A DNA stretch of 64,000 bases from Closterium sp. NIES-65. Taxonomy: Eukaryota > Streptophyta > Zygnematophyceae > Desmidiales > Closteriaceae. Each line of letters starts with the position of its first letter. The first letter of the stretch is position 1. Location: the NCBI GenBank assembly GCA_948144175.1, contig CANXME010002062.1, positions 372,001 to 436,000 on the forward strand, written 5' to 3'. This document shows, one piece after another, positions 43,587 through 53,282 of the stretch. The position numbers and the translations under genes are program-made. Under the pieces are notes generated by a model, which worked only from the letters and a program-made list of their open reading frames with translations, was not told the DNA's origin and did not search any database.

Positions 43587-44268
43587 GATAAGCCCTTGGC
43601 TCCTTCACATAACACACTCTGCGAATCGCTTTATTCCATCCTAGCTTGCAATATCTCCTTTTCCTCACTACTTGCTTGAGTAGGTGCAAGAATATCGTGT
43701 TCAAAGGAAACATACAAGCATTGAGAATAGCTACCACAAGGTACCTCCTATCTACCAGATCGGCCTCCGCCTCACTCATCCTGCCTACCCTTGCCTGTCC
43801 GCAGAGGCTAATGCGACTTTGGAACAGACTAGCAACCACCCTGCCAACTGCCTCTTCTGCCCGCCTCCTGCTTCTTTCCCTCCAGCTGCCACAGTGCCGT
43901 TCCAGCTGGCTCCTTGGAGCACACCTGCACACATACGAAAGCAAACACACATGCATGCGAGCACCCATCCGAGCTGATGTGGTAACCTGCTGGCCTTGCC
44001 GCTGCCAAGCGCTAGTAGTTTCAACCCTTGCCCTCCTCCTACTTATGTAAGTCCCGCCCTGTTTGCTCCCCATGCCTTTCCCCAACCATTCGCTTCGGCA
44101 GACGTCACCCTCCCGCGCACCCACTTGTCTCCCCGCAAACCTCAATCGTCACCTTGACCCTTCGCATCCCATCCTCGGCACTGCCCTCCTCGCTATATAC
44201 AGTATATACAATTTGTACACTTCCCGATCTCTCCTCACTATCCCACTCACATTCACATAAATGTGACA
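43587..44268 (-). repeat. 3' LTR of element L
   Basis: 682 bp; on minus TGTCACATTTATGTG to GGGCTTATC. Contains GTATATACAG/TATATACAATTTG (44200-44215), a possible promoter block in both LTRs. Confidence 0.88.
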
Positions 44269-44506
44269 GCTGTCGGGACCTCCCCACCTCCCTGCTGCTT
44301 GTTCTGACAGACTCCAGTCCTCGCTGCTCTCTCCTCCCTTATCTCCCCAGACTGGACTCGTTGGATCTCACCCCTTTGGCTCCCCCCCCTTTACCAGGAA
44401 CCTCTCTTGCCCTCGTCAGTCTTACTGATTGTCCTCCTGGTGTGGCCTCCGCCTGCAGACTCTCTTCCCCTCCCCCTCTTCTCTGGTACTGCTTCTGGTA
44501 CTGAAC

Positions 44507-46530
44507 TCACCCTTGCCCCCTCCTAGGACCAGCTGCCGCCGTCCTCGCCCTGGTCATGGGACCAGAGTACTGCTGCACTCCCTTCGCTTTCCCGGCCAAG
44601 GCCACATTAGTCACGTGGTCCATCACCCGCTTCCCATTCTCTCCCTCTAGCACCAGTACCCCTGAGTCTCGCACCTCCTTCACTGTCCACCTCTGCTGCG
44701 ACACTCCTAGGTCCAGCCCATCCCGCTTTGCTCGCCTGACATACACTTCTCCTCCCTCCTCCACAGCCGGGTCTCGGCCTTGCATCCTTGCCAGCTGCCG
44801 CTGCTTGTAGCGGTGAATGTCTCGCAGCTGCGCCACCTTCAAGCTCTCTAGCGCGGCAGGCAGCATCTTCCTGAGGTACACCGCGCACGCATCCGCCAGT
44901 GCCACTCACTTCTCTGCTGTTCCTGCCGACACGCTGTCCGTGAGCACTTTGGGAGCTCCCACCGGCAGAATCGGATGCTTCCCAAAGAGCAAATAGTAGG
45001 GAGAGACATCCTTGAGCACTGCTTGCTTGCTAAACCTGTCATTACCCACGCCAGCTTCTTGTCCCAGTCCCCCTTATGTGCCTTCCCATATACCCGCAGG
45101 CCTCTCTTCATTGTCTGCACCAGCCTCTCTGTCAGTCCGTCGGCCTACGGATGATACCTTGAGGTTGTGCGGTGCTGAATCCCGTTGGACACCAACAGCT
45201 CCTTGAACTCTCCCTCAAACTCCGCCCCTTGATCTGTGAGCACCTCCCCGCATGCCCCGAACCGTGTGATCACCATTTCCTCAAATGCTTCTGCCACTAC
45301 TGCTGCTGACTTGTTCACCAAAGGTCGTGCTTCCGCCCATTTGCTTACGTGCTCAATCATGAGCACTATATACTTCCTCCCCCTCCTTGACACTGGCAGC
45401 TCCCCTGCAATGTCCAAGGACCAACGATACCCGAGCTCCACTATAGCCAATGGCTGCAGCTCCGCCTGGCTCCTCAGCAGCGTGGCCTTGTTCCTGCAGC
45501 ACAGCTCACACTTCTCTACCCACTCCTTCACTTCTTTCCTCATTCTCGCCCACCACCACCCCGTCTGCAGCAGCTGGATCGTGCGCAGCGGTCCGTAGTG
45601 GCCAAGCTTCTCGTGCACTTCCTTGATTATAGCCTCTCGTGCTGCTGGCTCCGGTACTCGCTTCCACCCATCCTTGGTCTGCAGCTGTACCTGCCCTTGG
45701 TACCACCTGTAGTGTTGCCCCCTAGCCCTCGCCCTGGTGTCAAGTCGACCATCCTCTGCTGTCTCTCCCTTGATCCATGCCAGCGTCGCTGCGTCCTGCC
45801 ACACATCTGCCGCTCCTTTCTCCTGCTCCCCACCTGCCCCCTTTTCCTTGACCATGACAGTCAGCGCTGCCACCGGCTGCCCCCTTGCTGTGTCTCCGTT
45901 CTCTCCGTCCTCCTGCTCCCTTGGTGGGTTTCTTGAGAGCCCATCCACGTGCTGCATGGTTCGGCCCCGGCGGTTCTTCACTGTGAAATCGTATTCCTGT
46001 AATTTCATCGCCCATCGTGCGTTCCGCTCTGTGAGAGTCTGGTTCTGCATCAGGCACAGCAAGGGCTGGTGATCCGTCACCAGAGTAAAGTGCCTTCCCT
46101 GTAGGTACACTCGAAAGTGTCCCACTGCCCAAACTGCCGCTAGCCCCTCTCCCTCATATGACGAGTAGTTGGCCTCCGCCGGATTACAGGTTCTGCTCGC
46201 GAATGCGACTACCTTCTCCTGTCCTTCTTCCAGCTAGCTCAGCACCGCCCCCATGCCTACGCTTCTCCAATCCGTGTGGAGCATGAAAGGCGCCTTCCCG
46301 TTCGGCAGCTTCAGTACGGCCCCGCTCTTCACCGCCTCCATCAACCCCTTCAAGGCCTCTTCTTGTGGCTCCTCCCACTGCCACTTCTGATCTTCTCATA
46401 GTAGCTTGTTCAGTGGTGCCGCGCGCTTGCTGAAGTCGGGAATGAACTTTCTGTAGTAGTTCAGGAATCCCAAAAGTGCTCGTAGCCCGCTCCTGTCCCT
46501 TGGTCGCCCCACCCTGTCCAACACCTCCAC
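44507..46530 (-). pseudogene. L RNase H and integrase
   Basis: After RT comes LRALLGFLNYYRKFIPDFSKRAAPL, then RNase H parts (HTDWRSVGMGAVLS, YEGEGLAAVWAVGHFRVYL, LVTDHQPLLCLM, VDGLSRNP). Integrase has an HHCC zinc region (HEKLGHYGPLRTIQLL..CELC), SLDIAGELPVS, LTDQGAEFEGEF and, after a TAG at 45145-45147 (YHP-stop-ADGLTERL), the catalytic-Glu segment. The C terminus ends at 44507. Other stops lie near 46250 and 46400, and frame changes near 44900-45000. DDE residues are readable. Confidence 0.85.
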
Positions 46531-46531
46531 C

Positions 46532-47269
46532 TTAGCCCAACTCCCCTCCTGCCACCTCAAACCCCAGGTAAGCCACGCTGCTGTGTCCGAAACGGCACTT
46601 GCCCGGATGGCATGTTAGTCCCGCTGCTTGAATGGCCGTCAGTGTCGCCTCTATGTCCTCCACGTGTCTTTCGCTGTCCGGGCTAAAGATGATGACATCA
46701 TCTATGTAACAGGCAGCTCCCTTAACCTCTCTTAGCACGGTGTCCATTACCCGTTGGAAGACTACTGAAGTGTTGCGCAGGCCGAACGGCATATAGTTCC
46801 ACTCGTACAGGCCGTGTGGTCCATGGAATGCCGTCTTTCGTTTATCCTCCTCTGCTATAGGGATTTGGTTAGAACCCTGCCGCAAATCCAGCGTAGAGAA
46901 CACCCAGCTTCCGTGCAGCTGATCGAAAATTTCCTCTGCCATGGGCATATGGTAGCGGTCGCTAGCTGTCACTTTGTTTAGGCCCATGTAGTCCCCGCAC
47001 ATTCTCCTTGACAGCACTACTCATGTCAGATCTGTCCTGGCGGCTAATACTGTGGCAGCTGCATAGTCTGAGGAAGAGCGGCGGATCAGTCCGGTCGCCA
47101 ATAGCTCCTGGCATTTCGCAGTGCAGACCTCAATGTCCTGTGGGCTCATCCTCCGCCGTCTCTGATACACTGGCACCTTGCTGGTCAGAGGCAGGTTCAT
47201 GGTACTCATCGTGCACTTCCCCAGCTCCTGCAGAGTGTGTGCGAACGCCGCTGCGTGCTTACGCAGCAC
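46532..47269 (-). pseudogene. L reverse transcriptase
   Basis: MNLPLTSKVPVYQRRRRMSP, LLATGLIRRSSSDYAA, then a TGA at 47019-47021, then CGDYMGLNKVTASDRYHMP, FSTLDLRQGSNQIPI, KTAFHGPHGLYEWNYMPFGL, CYIDDVIIFSPD (active site YIDD), GKCRFG..VAYLGFEV. Same frame on both sides of the stop. The region 47270-47442 between the methyltransferase ORF and RT is acidic and in a shifted frame. Confidence 0.88.
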
Positions 47270-47442
47270 TGCTTCCAGCCGAATTGCTGCAGTTCCTTGC
47301 AGGGCAGCGCCTATGTTCCATTGGTGTCCGGCTCTCCTGCTGCCACTTGTCCTTCCGTGCCCTCGGCGACCTGTGGTGCTGGCTGTCCCTCATCCTCTAC
47401 CTTCCTTTGCGCTTCGCTCTCCCCTCCTTCTCCAGCGTCTCC

Positions 47443-49842
47443 TCACCGCTCTTCTCCGCCGTCGCTCCTCAGCGCCATGTACGCTCTCCTTGGGCCCAGG
47501 AATACTTCGTCAGGGTCAGGGATCCATGCGTCCGTTGGATCCTCTCTCTCTTCACTGTCCCAATCCATTTCAGGCTCCCCCCCTTCTTCCACATCCTCCT
47601 CCTCCTCATCCTGGTCAGGGTATCTCCCGGGTGCTTCATCCCTTTCCGCGTAGCTTCCCGTCCTCCTCTCCACCGGTACCCCCTTTTGACGTTCTTCCCG
47701 TGCTTCCTCCTCTAGCAGTTTTAGGAACCGCTCCGCTTCCCACTGCTTTCGGTCATCCCGCTCTGTCCTTGGGTTTACTCTCGCTGCATGATCTCTCCTC
47801 CTCTCCAGCCGCTTTTTCTCTAGGTGCCTCTGTAGGACTCCCACTAGCCAGTGTAACGCGTTCAGATCCATCGCATTCCCCAGTGCCCTCTTTCTCTGCT
47901 GCTCCGTCACGTCTCCACTCGCCGTGGCTCCTGCCATGAATCCCATTGCCACCTCTCGTTCCAATGCTGTAGGCTCTTCCCATATTCCCTTCAGGCTGTC
48001 GTACACCATCCCTAGGCCTTCTCTAGCACCTTTCATCTTGAACCCCTTCGCCTGGTCGTGTGCCACCAGGGTGGGCCATGCTTGCCGTGGCTTGCCCACC
48101 GCGTTGCATGGGTACTGCATCTCGTGGTCAGGATATCTCACGGGAGCTGGGACTCTTGCAGGCTCGAGTATGTCCTGCACCAGGCGGGCATGCGGCCGCT
48201 CCATCATAGACAGCTCGTATAGGACGGCTGCCTCCGGTATCACGATCTGCCAATACCTGCGAGGTCTGTGCGCCCTGCTGCCGTTCTGCGCCGCGTCCCA
48301 AGCCACTCCTGCCCCCAACTCTGCACGAATTTCTTCCTCTGCTCTCTTCACCGCCTCTCTCCCGTCATCCCGGGTGTCCACATTCTCCACTATGTATGCT
48401 ACCTCCCCTTGCTTCCTCTTGATCATCTTCAACACTCGCACCAGCTCGTGGAACAGCCCACTCCTCGGATCCTCAAACCCCATTCCTTCTCCTGCTCGTG
48501 ATAAGCCATGACACTCCCATCCTGCGACTACCAGATCTACGTGCCCCCAGTGGGCCAGCGCGTCTTCCTTCACATCTTCTACCCTGTGACACACCCATTC
48601 CGCCCCCCTTTCCACTGCGCCTGCATACAACTGCGAGGGGTAACGCTCTTCCAGTTTCTTAATGTGGTGCCAAGCCATGCAGTTCACCGCCTCATCATTT
48701 TCCACGTAGATATACTTCTCCACCCTCAGCCCTGCCTTCAGCACTGCGGCCAGCCCCGTGCAAATACCCGCGAACAACTCCAGCAACACTATAGGCTTGT
48801 GGAACACCCCCGCATCCAGGTGCAGCTCCCTCAGTCTACCACTCTCACCCCAACGCTGTCGGTGCCAATCTCGCTGCCTTCGTTCCTCATCCAATCTTTC
48901 CCAACTGAGAATCCCCAATTCTTCCTCCACAGTCCTGATCTCCGCCTGGTATGCCTCTCGTGGTTCTCGGCGGATGAATCTGACGGGCAGTTCTGCCACT
49001 GGCTGATTCTTCTCCCAGTACACGACTCGGTACGTGAGTTTCTCCTTCCACATGCATATGGTAGCACCGATGCAGTAGAGGAATTTCACACCCAGCAACA
49101 GATTGTAGTCTTCCGAGGGTGAGATTCCACACTGTAGCTTGACTGAAGACTCCTCTGGGCTTCCCTGCCGTATGTATATCTCAACCGTGCTCCTGGTCTT
49201 CGGCATCCACTTGGTGCCTCCTCCCTCTGCTGTCATCAGCAGCAGGCCTTCTTCTATCTGTCGCTCCAGCCGATCTAGCTGCAAGTGCTGCGCAAATCTC
49301 TTTCCGATCAGCACCGGGTGAGCCCCGGTGTCTATGATAGCCTGTTTCACTGCTACTCCTCCCACCGTTATATATCCCTTCTCTGCCACCAGCACAGACG
49401 CAGCGCAGCTGAGCCTCTCCAGTGGGTGGCGGCGCGGCGGGTGCAAGTCTTCTTCCTCTGCTGCTGCCCGGCGCCTCGGTCCCTCTTCCCTCCTTCCCTC
49501 CGTCCGTGGCCTCAGATTTCTCTCCTGCGTCCTCAGCCCCAACTCTTCGCGGTCCCTCGCAGGCCATGCCATCAGGCAGAAGTCCTCTTCGCTACTCTCC
49601 TCTTCTTCCCTCCTGGCCACCATTGCCGGTTTCTTCTCCTCCCCCGACTCTCGCCCCTCCAACTGAGCTCTCAGCCTCTCGATTTCTGCCCGCATCTCCG
49701 CCACTTCGCTCCTGTCACGGCTGTCTCCCCTCCCTTCTCCCCTCTTCGAATTGCACTCCCTTTCCGCGTGCCCCCGTCGCTCGCACTTCCCGCACACCGG
49801 CGCTTCGGGGCAGTCGCGCCTCTGATGATCCCTCTTGTCCAC
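47443..49842 (-). CDS. L pol N-part: zinc knuckle, protease and C5-cytosine DNA methyltransferase
   Basis: 799 codons without a stop, the longest frame in the window. Residues 17-30: knuckle CGKCERRGHAEREC. About 45-65: charged coiled-coil-like. Protease IIDTGAHPVLIG with Asp171. About 350-675: C5-methyltransferase with motif I LLELFAGICTGLA (353-365), motif II YVENDE (379-384), motif IV GWECHGLS with candidate catalytic Cys444, GMGFEDPRSGLF, motif VI VENVD (485-489), motif VIII-like QNGSRAHRPRRYW (519-531), motif X-like RALGNAMDLNAL (652-663). A Glu/Asp-rich tail follows (745-780). The layout recalls DNMT3-type enzymes (inference). Would methylate cytosine using S-adenosylmethionine. The first Met is a frame start only; the native start is the gag ATG. 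Confidence 0.9.
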   Translation of the reverse strand: MDKRDHQRRDCPEAPVCGKCERRGHAERECNSKRGEGRGDSRDRSEVAEMRAEIERLRAQLEGRESGEEKKPAMVARREEEESSEEDFCLMAWPARDREELGLRTQERNLRPRTEGRREEGPRRRAAAEEEDLHPPRRHPLERLSCAASVLVAEKGYITVGGVAVKQAIIDTGAHPVLIGKRFAQHLQLDRLERQIEEGLLLMTAEGGGTKWMPKTRSTVEIYIRQGSPEESSVKLQCGISPSEDYNLLLGVKFLYCIGATICMWKEKLTYRVVYWEKNQPVAELPVRFIRREPREAYQAEIRTVEEELGILSWERLDEERRQRDWHRQRWGESGRLRELHLDAGVFHKPIVLLELFAGICTGLAAVLKAGLRVEKYIYVENDEAVNCMAWHHIKKLEERYPSQLYAGAVERGAEWVCHRVEDVKEDALAHWGHVDLVVAGWECHGLSRAGEGMGFEDPRSGLFHELVRVLKMIKRKQGEVAYIVENVDTRDDGREAVKRAEEEIRAELGAGVAWDAAQNGSRAHRPRRYWQIVIPEAAVLYELSMMERPHARLVQDILEPARVPAPVRYPDHEMQYPCNAVGKPRQAWPTLVAHDQAKGFKMKGAREGLGMVYDSLKGIWEEPTALEREVAMGFMAGATASGDVTEQQRKRALGNAMDLNALHWLVGVLQRHLEKKRLERRRDHAARVNPRTERDDRKQWEAERFLKLLEEEAREERQKGVPVERRTGSYAERDEAPGRYPDQDEEEEDVEEGGEPEMDWDSEEREDPTDAWIPDPDEVFLGPRRAYMALRSDGGEER

Positions 49843-50881
49843 AGATGGAACACGCCGGCGGATTCCTGCAGTCCCGCCTCAAATGTCCCATCTGCCCACG
49901 GTTGTGGCACTTGCGGGTGTCTCCAAGGCCTCTCGGCGGTTGCTCCTTGTCTACTGGAGCCGCGCTCCATGCAGGCCTCCTGTGCTCTGGCGCACGTTCT
50001 GCCGTGCGCTCCACCTCGAACAGCCGCCTCCCGGTCTCCACTCTCTTCGCCGTTTTGTACGCCACGCCCAGCGTTGCCGTCGCCCCCATCTCAAATATCT
50101 TCACCTGTACGTCCCGCTGCAGCTCGTAATTCAGTCCATTCAGAAATTTGCTGACGAGTCTGCCTTGATCCACACAATTCATGTCCTCCGCTAGCTCCAC
50201 CAGTTGCCCGTAGTAAGCCAGCAGTGACTCTCCCGACTTTCGTTTGAGCCCGCGGAATTTGACCACCCGCTCCGGCGTCTGCAGAAGAAACTGTTCTCGC
50301 AGCATCTCCAGGAAGCGCCTCGTGGGGTCCCTTTCCCCAGCCGGCGCATGTGCCGCCCAATCCAACAACTCGCGCCTGCAGATGCGATAATAAGTCTCTG
50401 CTTCTCCCGTCAGGGTATTCGCCAGCCCTCTAAAGAATTCCTCCGCATCCAATCGATCTCACTCCCATCTCGCGCGCAGATTCTCCAGCTGCATCAAGTA
50501 GTTCTTCAGCGAGGGACCGCGCCTGACTTCCCCCGAAAAGCGTTCCGACACCTCCACCTTAGGCAGCATAGTATAACACCAGCGCGTTAATGCCACGTCT
50601 TCCTCAAAGCCTTGCCACGATGCACTTCGGCGATACGGTCTGTCTCTATTCTGGCCAGCTCAGGTTGCCGCCGCTGTTTCTCCGATCGTCAGTCCCTCCC
50701 CTTTCTCCTTTGTTTCCTCCTTTTCTGCGCGGCGCTGCTCTTCGTGCGCTTCTCCTGAGCCCGTGGCTCCGCCCGGCCTCTTTTCGCCCATTCCTTCCGC
50801 GCCTTGCGCGCTCGCTTCCTCCATCTCGCCTTCCTTCTTGAGGTCCTTCACTGCAAAATCTAGCCCTGATCGAGTGGGCAT
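49715..50881 (-). pseudogene. L gag
   Basis: Frame opens MPTRSGLDFAVKDLKKEGEMEE at 50881, about 20 bases inside the LTR. Charged N region, in-frame TGA at 50660-50662, then MLPKVEVSERFSGEVRRGPSLKN, TGA at 50459-50461, then capsid-like DAEEFFRGLANTLTGEAETYY, FLEMLREQFLLQTPERV, LKRKSGESLLAYYGQLVELAEDM, VSKFLNGLNYELQRDV. Knuckle 1 reads CHNRGQMGHLRRDC with the second Cys replaced by Arg. Knuckle 2 begins CSICGQEG and loses frame in a G run, moving into the 49842-47443 frame. Confidence 0.85.
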
Positions 50882-50902
50882 CCAAGCCTGAATGCTTGTA
50901 TG

Positions 50903-51584
50903 TGATAAGCCCTTGGCTCCTTCACATAACACACTCTACGGATCGCTTTATTCCATCCTACCTTGCAATATCTCCTTTTCCTCACTACTTGCTCGAGTAG
51001 GTGCAAGAATATTGTGTTCAAAGGAAACATACAAGCATTGAGGATAGCTACCACAAGGTACCCCCTATCTACCAGATCGGCCTCCGCCTCACTCATCCTG
51101 CCTACCCTTGCCTGTCCGCAGAGGCTAATGCAACTGTGGAACAGAATAGCAACCACCCTGCCAGCTGCCTCTTCTGCCCGCCTCCTGCTTCTTTCCCTCC
51201 AGCTGCCACTGTGTTGTTCTAGCTGGCTCCTTGGAGCACACCTGCACACATACGAAAGCAAACACACATGCATGCGAGCACCCATCTGAGCTGATGTGGT
51301 AACCTGCTGGCCGTGCCACTGCCAAGCGCTGTAGTTTCAACCCTTGCCCTCCTCCCACTTACGTAAGTCCCGCCCTGTTTGCTCCCCATGCCTTTCCCCA
51401 ACCTTTCGCTTCGGCAAACGTCACCCTCCCGCGCACCCACTTGTCTCCCCGCAAACCTCAATCCTCACCTTGACCCTTCGCATCCCATCCTCGGCACTGC
51501 CCTCCTCGCTATATACAGTATATACAATTTGTACACTTCCCGATCTCTTCTCACTATCCCGCTCACATTCACATAAATGTGACA
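50903..51584 (-). repeat. 5' LTR of element L
   Basis: 682 bp, the same length as 43587-44268, few substitutions. The right edge TGTGACA adjoins TAATTTCGTG of K2. Confidence 0.88.
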
Positions 51585-51960
51585 TAATTTCGTGTCGCAA
51601 TCGTTGATAATCGCTGCTGGTATCCCGTGCAGTCGAACGACGGTGGAGATGAAGAGGCGGGCTGTCTCTTCGGCTGTGATTGATTTCTTGCAGGCTGCAA
51701 AATGTGCCATTTTTGTCATCCGATCGACGACAACCAGGATCTCGTCGTTCTCACTTGCTCCAATCGGTAACCCGTGACGAAGTCCATCGTCACCTGCTGC
51801 CAAGCACACTCTGGGGATGGTATTGGCTGCAACTATCCTGTGAGCCGCTTCCGTGATGACACGTGTCGTTGCACGTCGGTCAGCATCTCGGGCCAGAAAT
51901 AATACTGCTGCAGCTGCTGCCGTGTTTTCTCTACTTTGAAATCGCCTGAGGTAACTCCGT
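51585..51960 (-). pseudogene. K2 integrase, N-terminal and core part
   Basis: YYFWPEMLTDVQRHV, then VTMDFVTG in one frame and LPIGASENDEILVVVDRMTKMAHFAACKK, AEETARLFISTVVRLHGIPAAIINDCDTK, where it is cut by element L. Relatives have S/T-DRD at the last Asp box. Confidence 0.8.
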
Positions 51961-52129
51961 CGTATGCCTCCTGTAGCATAATTCCCGTAGTAATGTATAG
52001 CCCAATACCCAGATCCTGTCAGTGCCGGCTTCTACGTAATACATCCCTCTTGCTGCTGCAAACTGCTGCGAATCTCTTCCGGTGAAGAACCAGTCTGTTA
52101 GGTAGCTGTGGGTAAATAGTCATGTAAGT

Positions 52130-52960
52130 AGTGGACTAGTCTGGGCGAGTAGTCTGGCGTGGATTTGGGCAATGGGGCAGGTCAGTGCGTCGGCAATGTT
52201 CTATGCCCCTTTTTTGTAGGTGGTCTTGTAGTGGAGATTTGACTCGAGGAAATCGAGCCAGCGGATCTGTCGTGGGTTGAGGTGGGGCTGTGCACGTAGG
52301 TACTGTAGTGATTTGTGGTCTATCTGTATTGTCACGTCTGCGCCGGTCAAGTAACAGCGCCACACTCGCATGCACGATCGCGATCGTGTATCGAGAAATT
52401 CTTCTCGGGCGGATGCAGTTTTCACAACTCGTATGCGATGGGATGTAAATCATTGCCGAAATCCTGTAGCAATACGGCTCCAATGGTGCGTCTGTAAGTA
52501 CTTCGAAAGTGTGGTGTGGGTCGGCGATGCAAAGTACAAGCGGTGAACAAAGAACATTTTTCAGGACGGATAAGGCAGCATGCTCTTTCTCCCCCACTTA
52601 AAAGCGACCCCCTTCTGCAACAGACCCGTCAGTGTGGCTGTTATTCCTGCTATGTCGCGGACAAACCGACGCACATAATTAACGAACTTTGAAAAACTCT
52701 GCAGCTCCGTGATATTTGTCGGGGGGTGCCACGCTTTGACCATGTCCAACTTCTTTGGGTCGATCTCAACTCCAGCCTCCGAAATAACGTGCCCCAAAAA
52801 TTCTAGCCAGACCTGAAAAAACTCGCACTTGGAGCCCTTGGTCAGTAGGCATTGCTTGTCTGAAACTTAAAATACTGCTTCCAGATCTGCTAATTGCTGC
52901 TGCCTATCGCGAGTGTAGACAACGATGTCGTCGAGGTAAACGACTATGCATTCATCTAAG
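52130..52960 (-). pseudogene. K2 RT end and RNase H
   Basis: DECIVVYLDDIVVYTRD (RT active site intact), CLLTKGSKCEFFQ, LGHVISEAGVEIDPKKLDMVKAWHPPTN, FVNYVRRFVRDIAGITATLTGLL, then RNase H: LCIADPHHTFEVLTDAPLEPY, SYELKTASAREEF-like, GADVTIQIDHKSLQYLRAQPHLNPRQIRWLDFLESNLHYKTTYKKGA. Truncated at 52960 by the LTR of copia E. Confidence 0.82.
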
Positions 52961-53085
52961 TGTGAAGAATGAGGAATGAATGAACTAGGAAAGAGGTGGG
53001 TACAAGTAGGAAAACCTAGAAATGTTGTACCCAATATTGTCTACCCCACTACAAACTACACAGACTATAGCATATAAGTTTGACA
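52961..53085 (-). repeat. 3' LTR of copia E
   Basis: 125 bp; on minus TGTCAAACTTATATGC to CATTCTTCACA. Inserted in K2. Confidence 0.85.
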
Positions 53086-53282
53086 CACCCCCATAGGCAA
53101 AGTGGGGGAGAACAAGAGGTCACAAGACCAGTCAAGCAAAGCAAAGCAAGCTCAGGGTGGATCACAACGTCACCACAAAGTCCGAGCACAAGCTCAAGGC
53201 CACAAGGCCAGTTCACATGCAAGATCATATATAAAGGTAAACAAGCAAGTGCAGGTATAGAAAGATCACAGTACAAGCAATG

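Larger units (their letters stand above)
43340..51584 (-). mobile_element. Ty3/gypsy element L carrying a DNA methyltransferase (8.2 kb)
   Basis: Minus: 5' LTR 51584-50903, gag 50881-49715, protease and C5-methyltransferase in one frame 49842-47443, RT 47269-46532, RNase H/integrase 46530-44507, terminal segment A2 (44518-44272), 3' LTR 44268-43587, and an extra copy of that segment, A1 (43586-43340), beyond the LTR. Inserted in K2 integrase. LTRs are both 682 bp with few differences. Confidence 0.9.

Noticed and set aside
49715-49842. Programmed frameshift between gag and pol of L
   Set aside because: The frame is lost inside a zinc knuckle at a G run, and gag also has two stops, so a mutation is more likely than a recoding signal.
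47443-49842. Methyltransferase as an independent host gene with a chance transposon nearby
   Set aside because: It is in one frame with a retroviral zinc knuckle and protease upstream, lies between matched LTRs and before RT, and shows no introns or own promoter.
47178-50154. Long plus-strand open frames opposite element L
   Set aside because: They mirror the minus-strand gag/methyltransferase frame, are Ser/Pro/Leu-rich as expected for an antisense frame, and have no domains.
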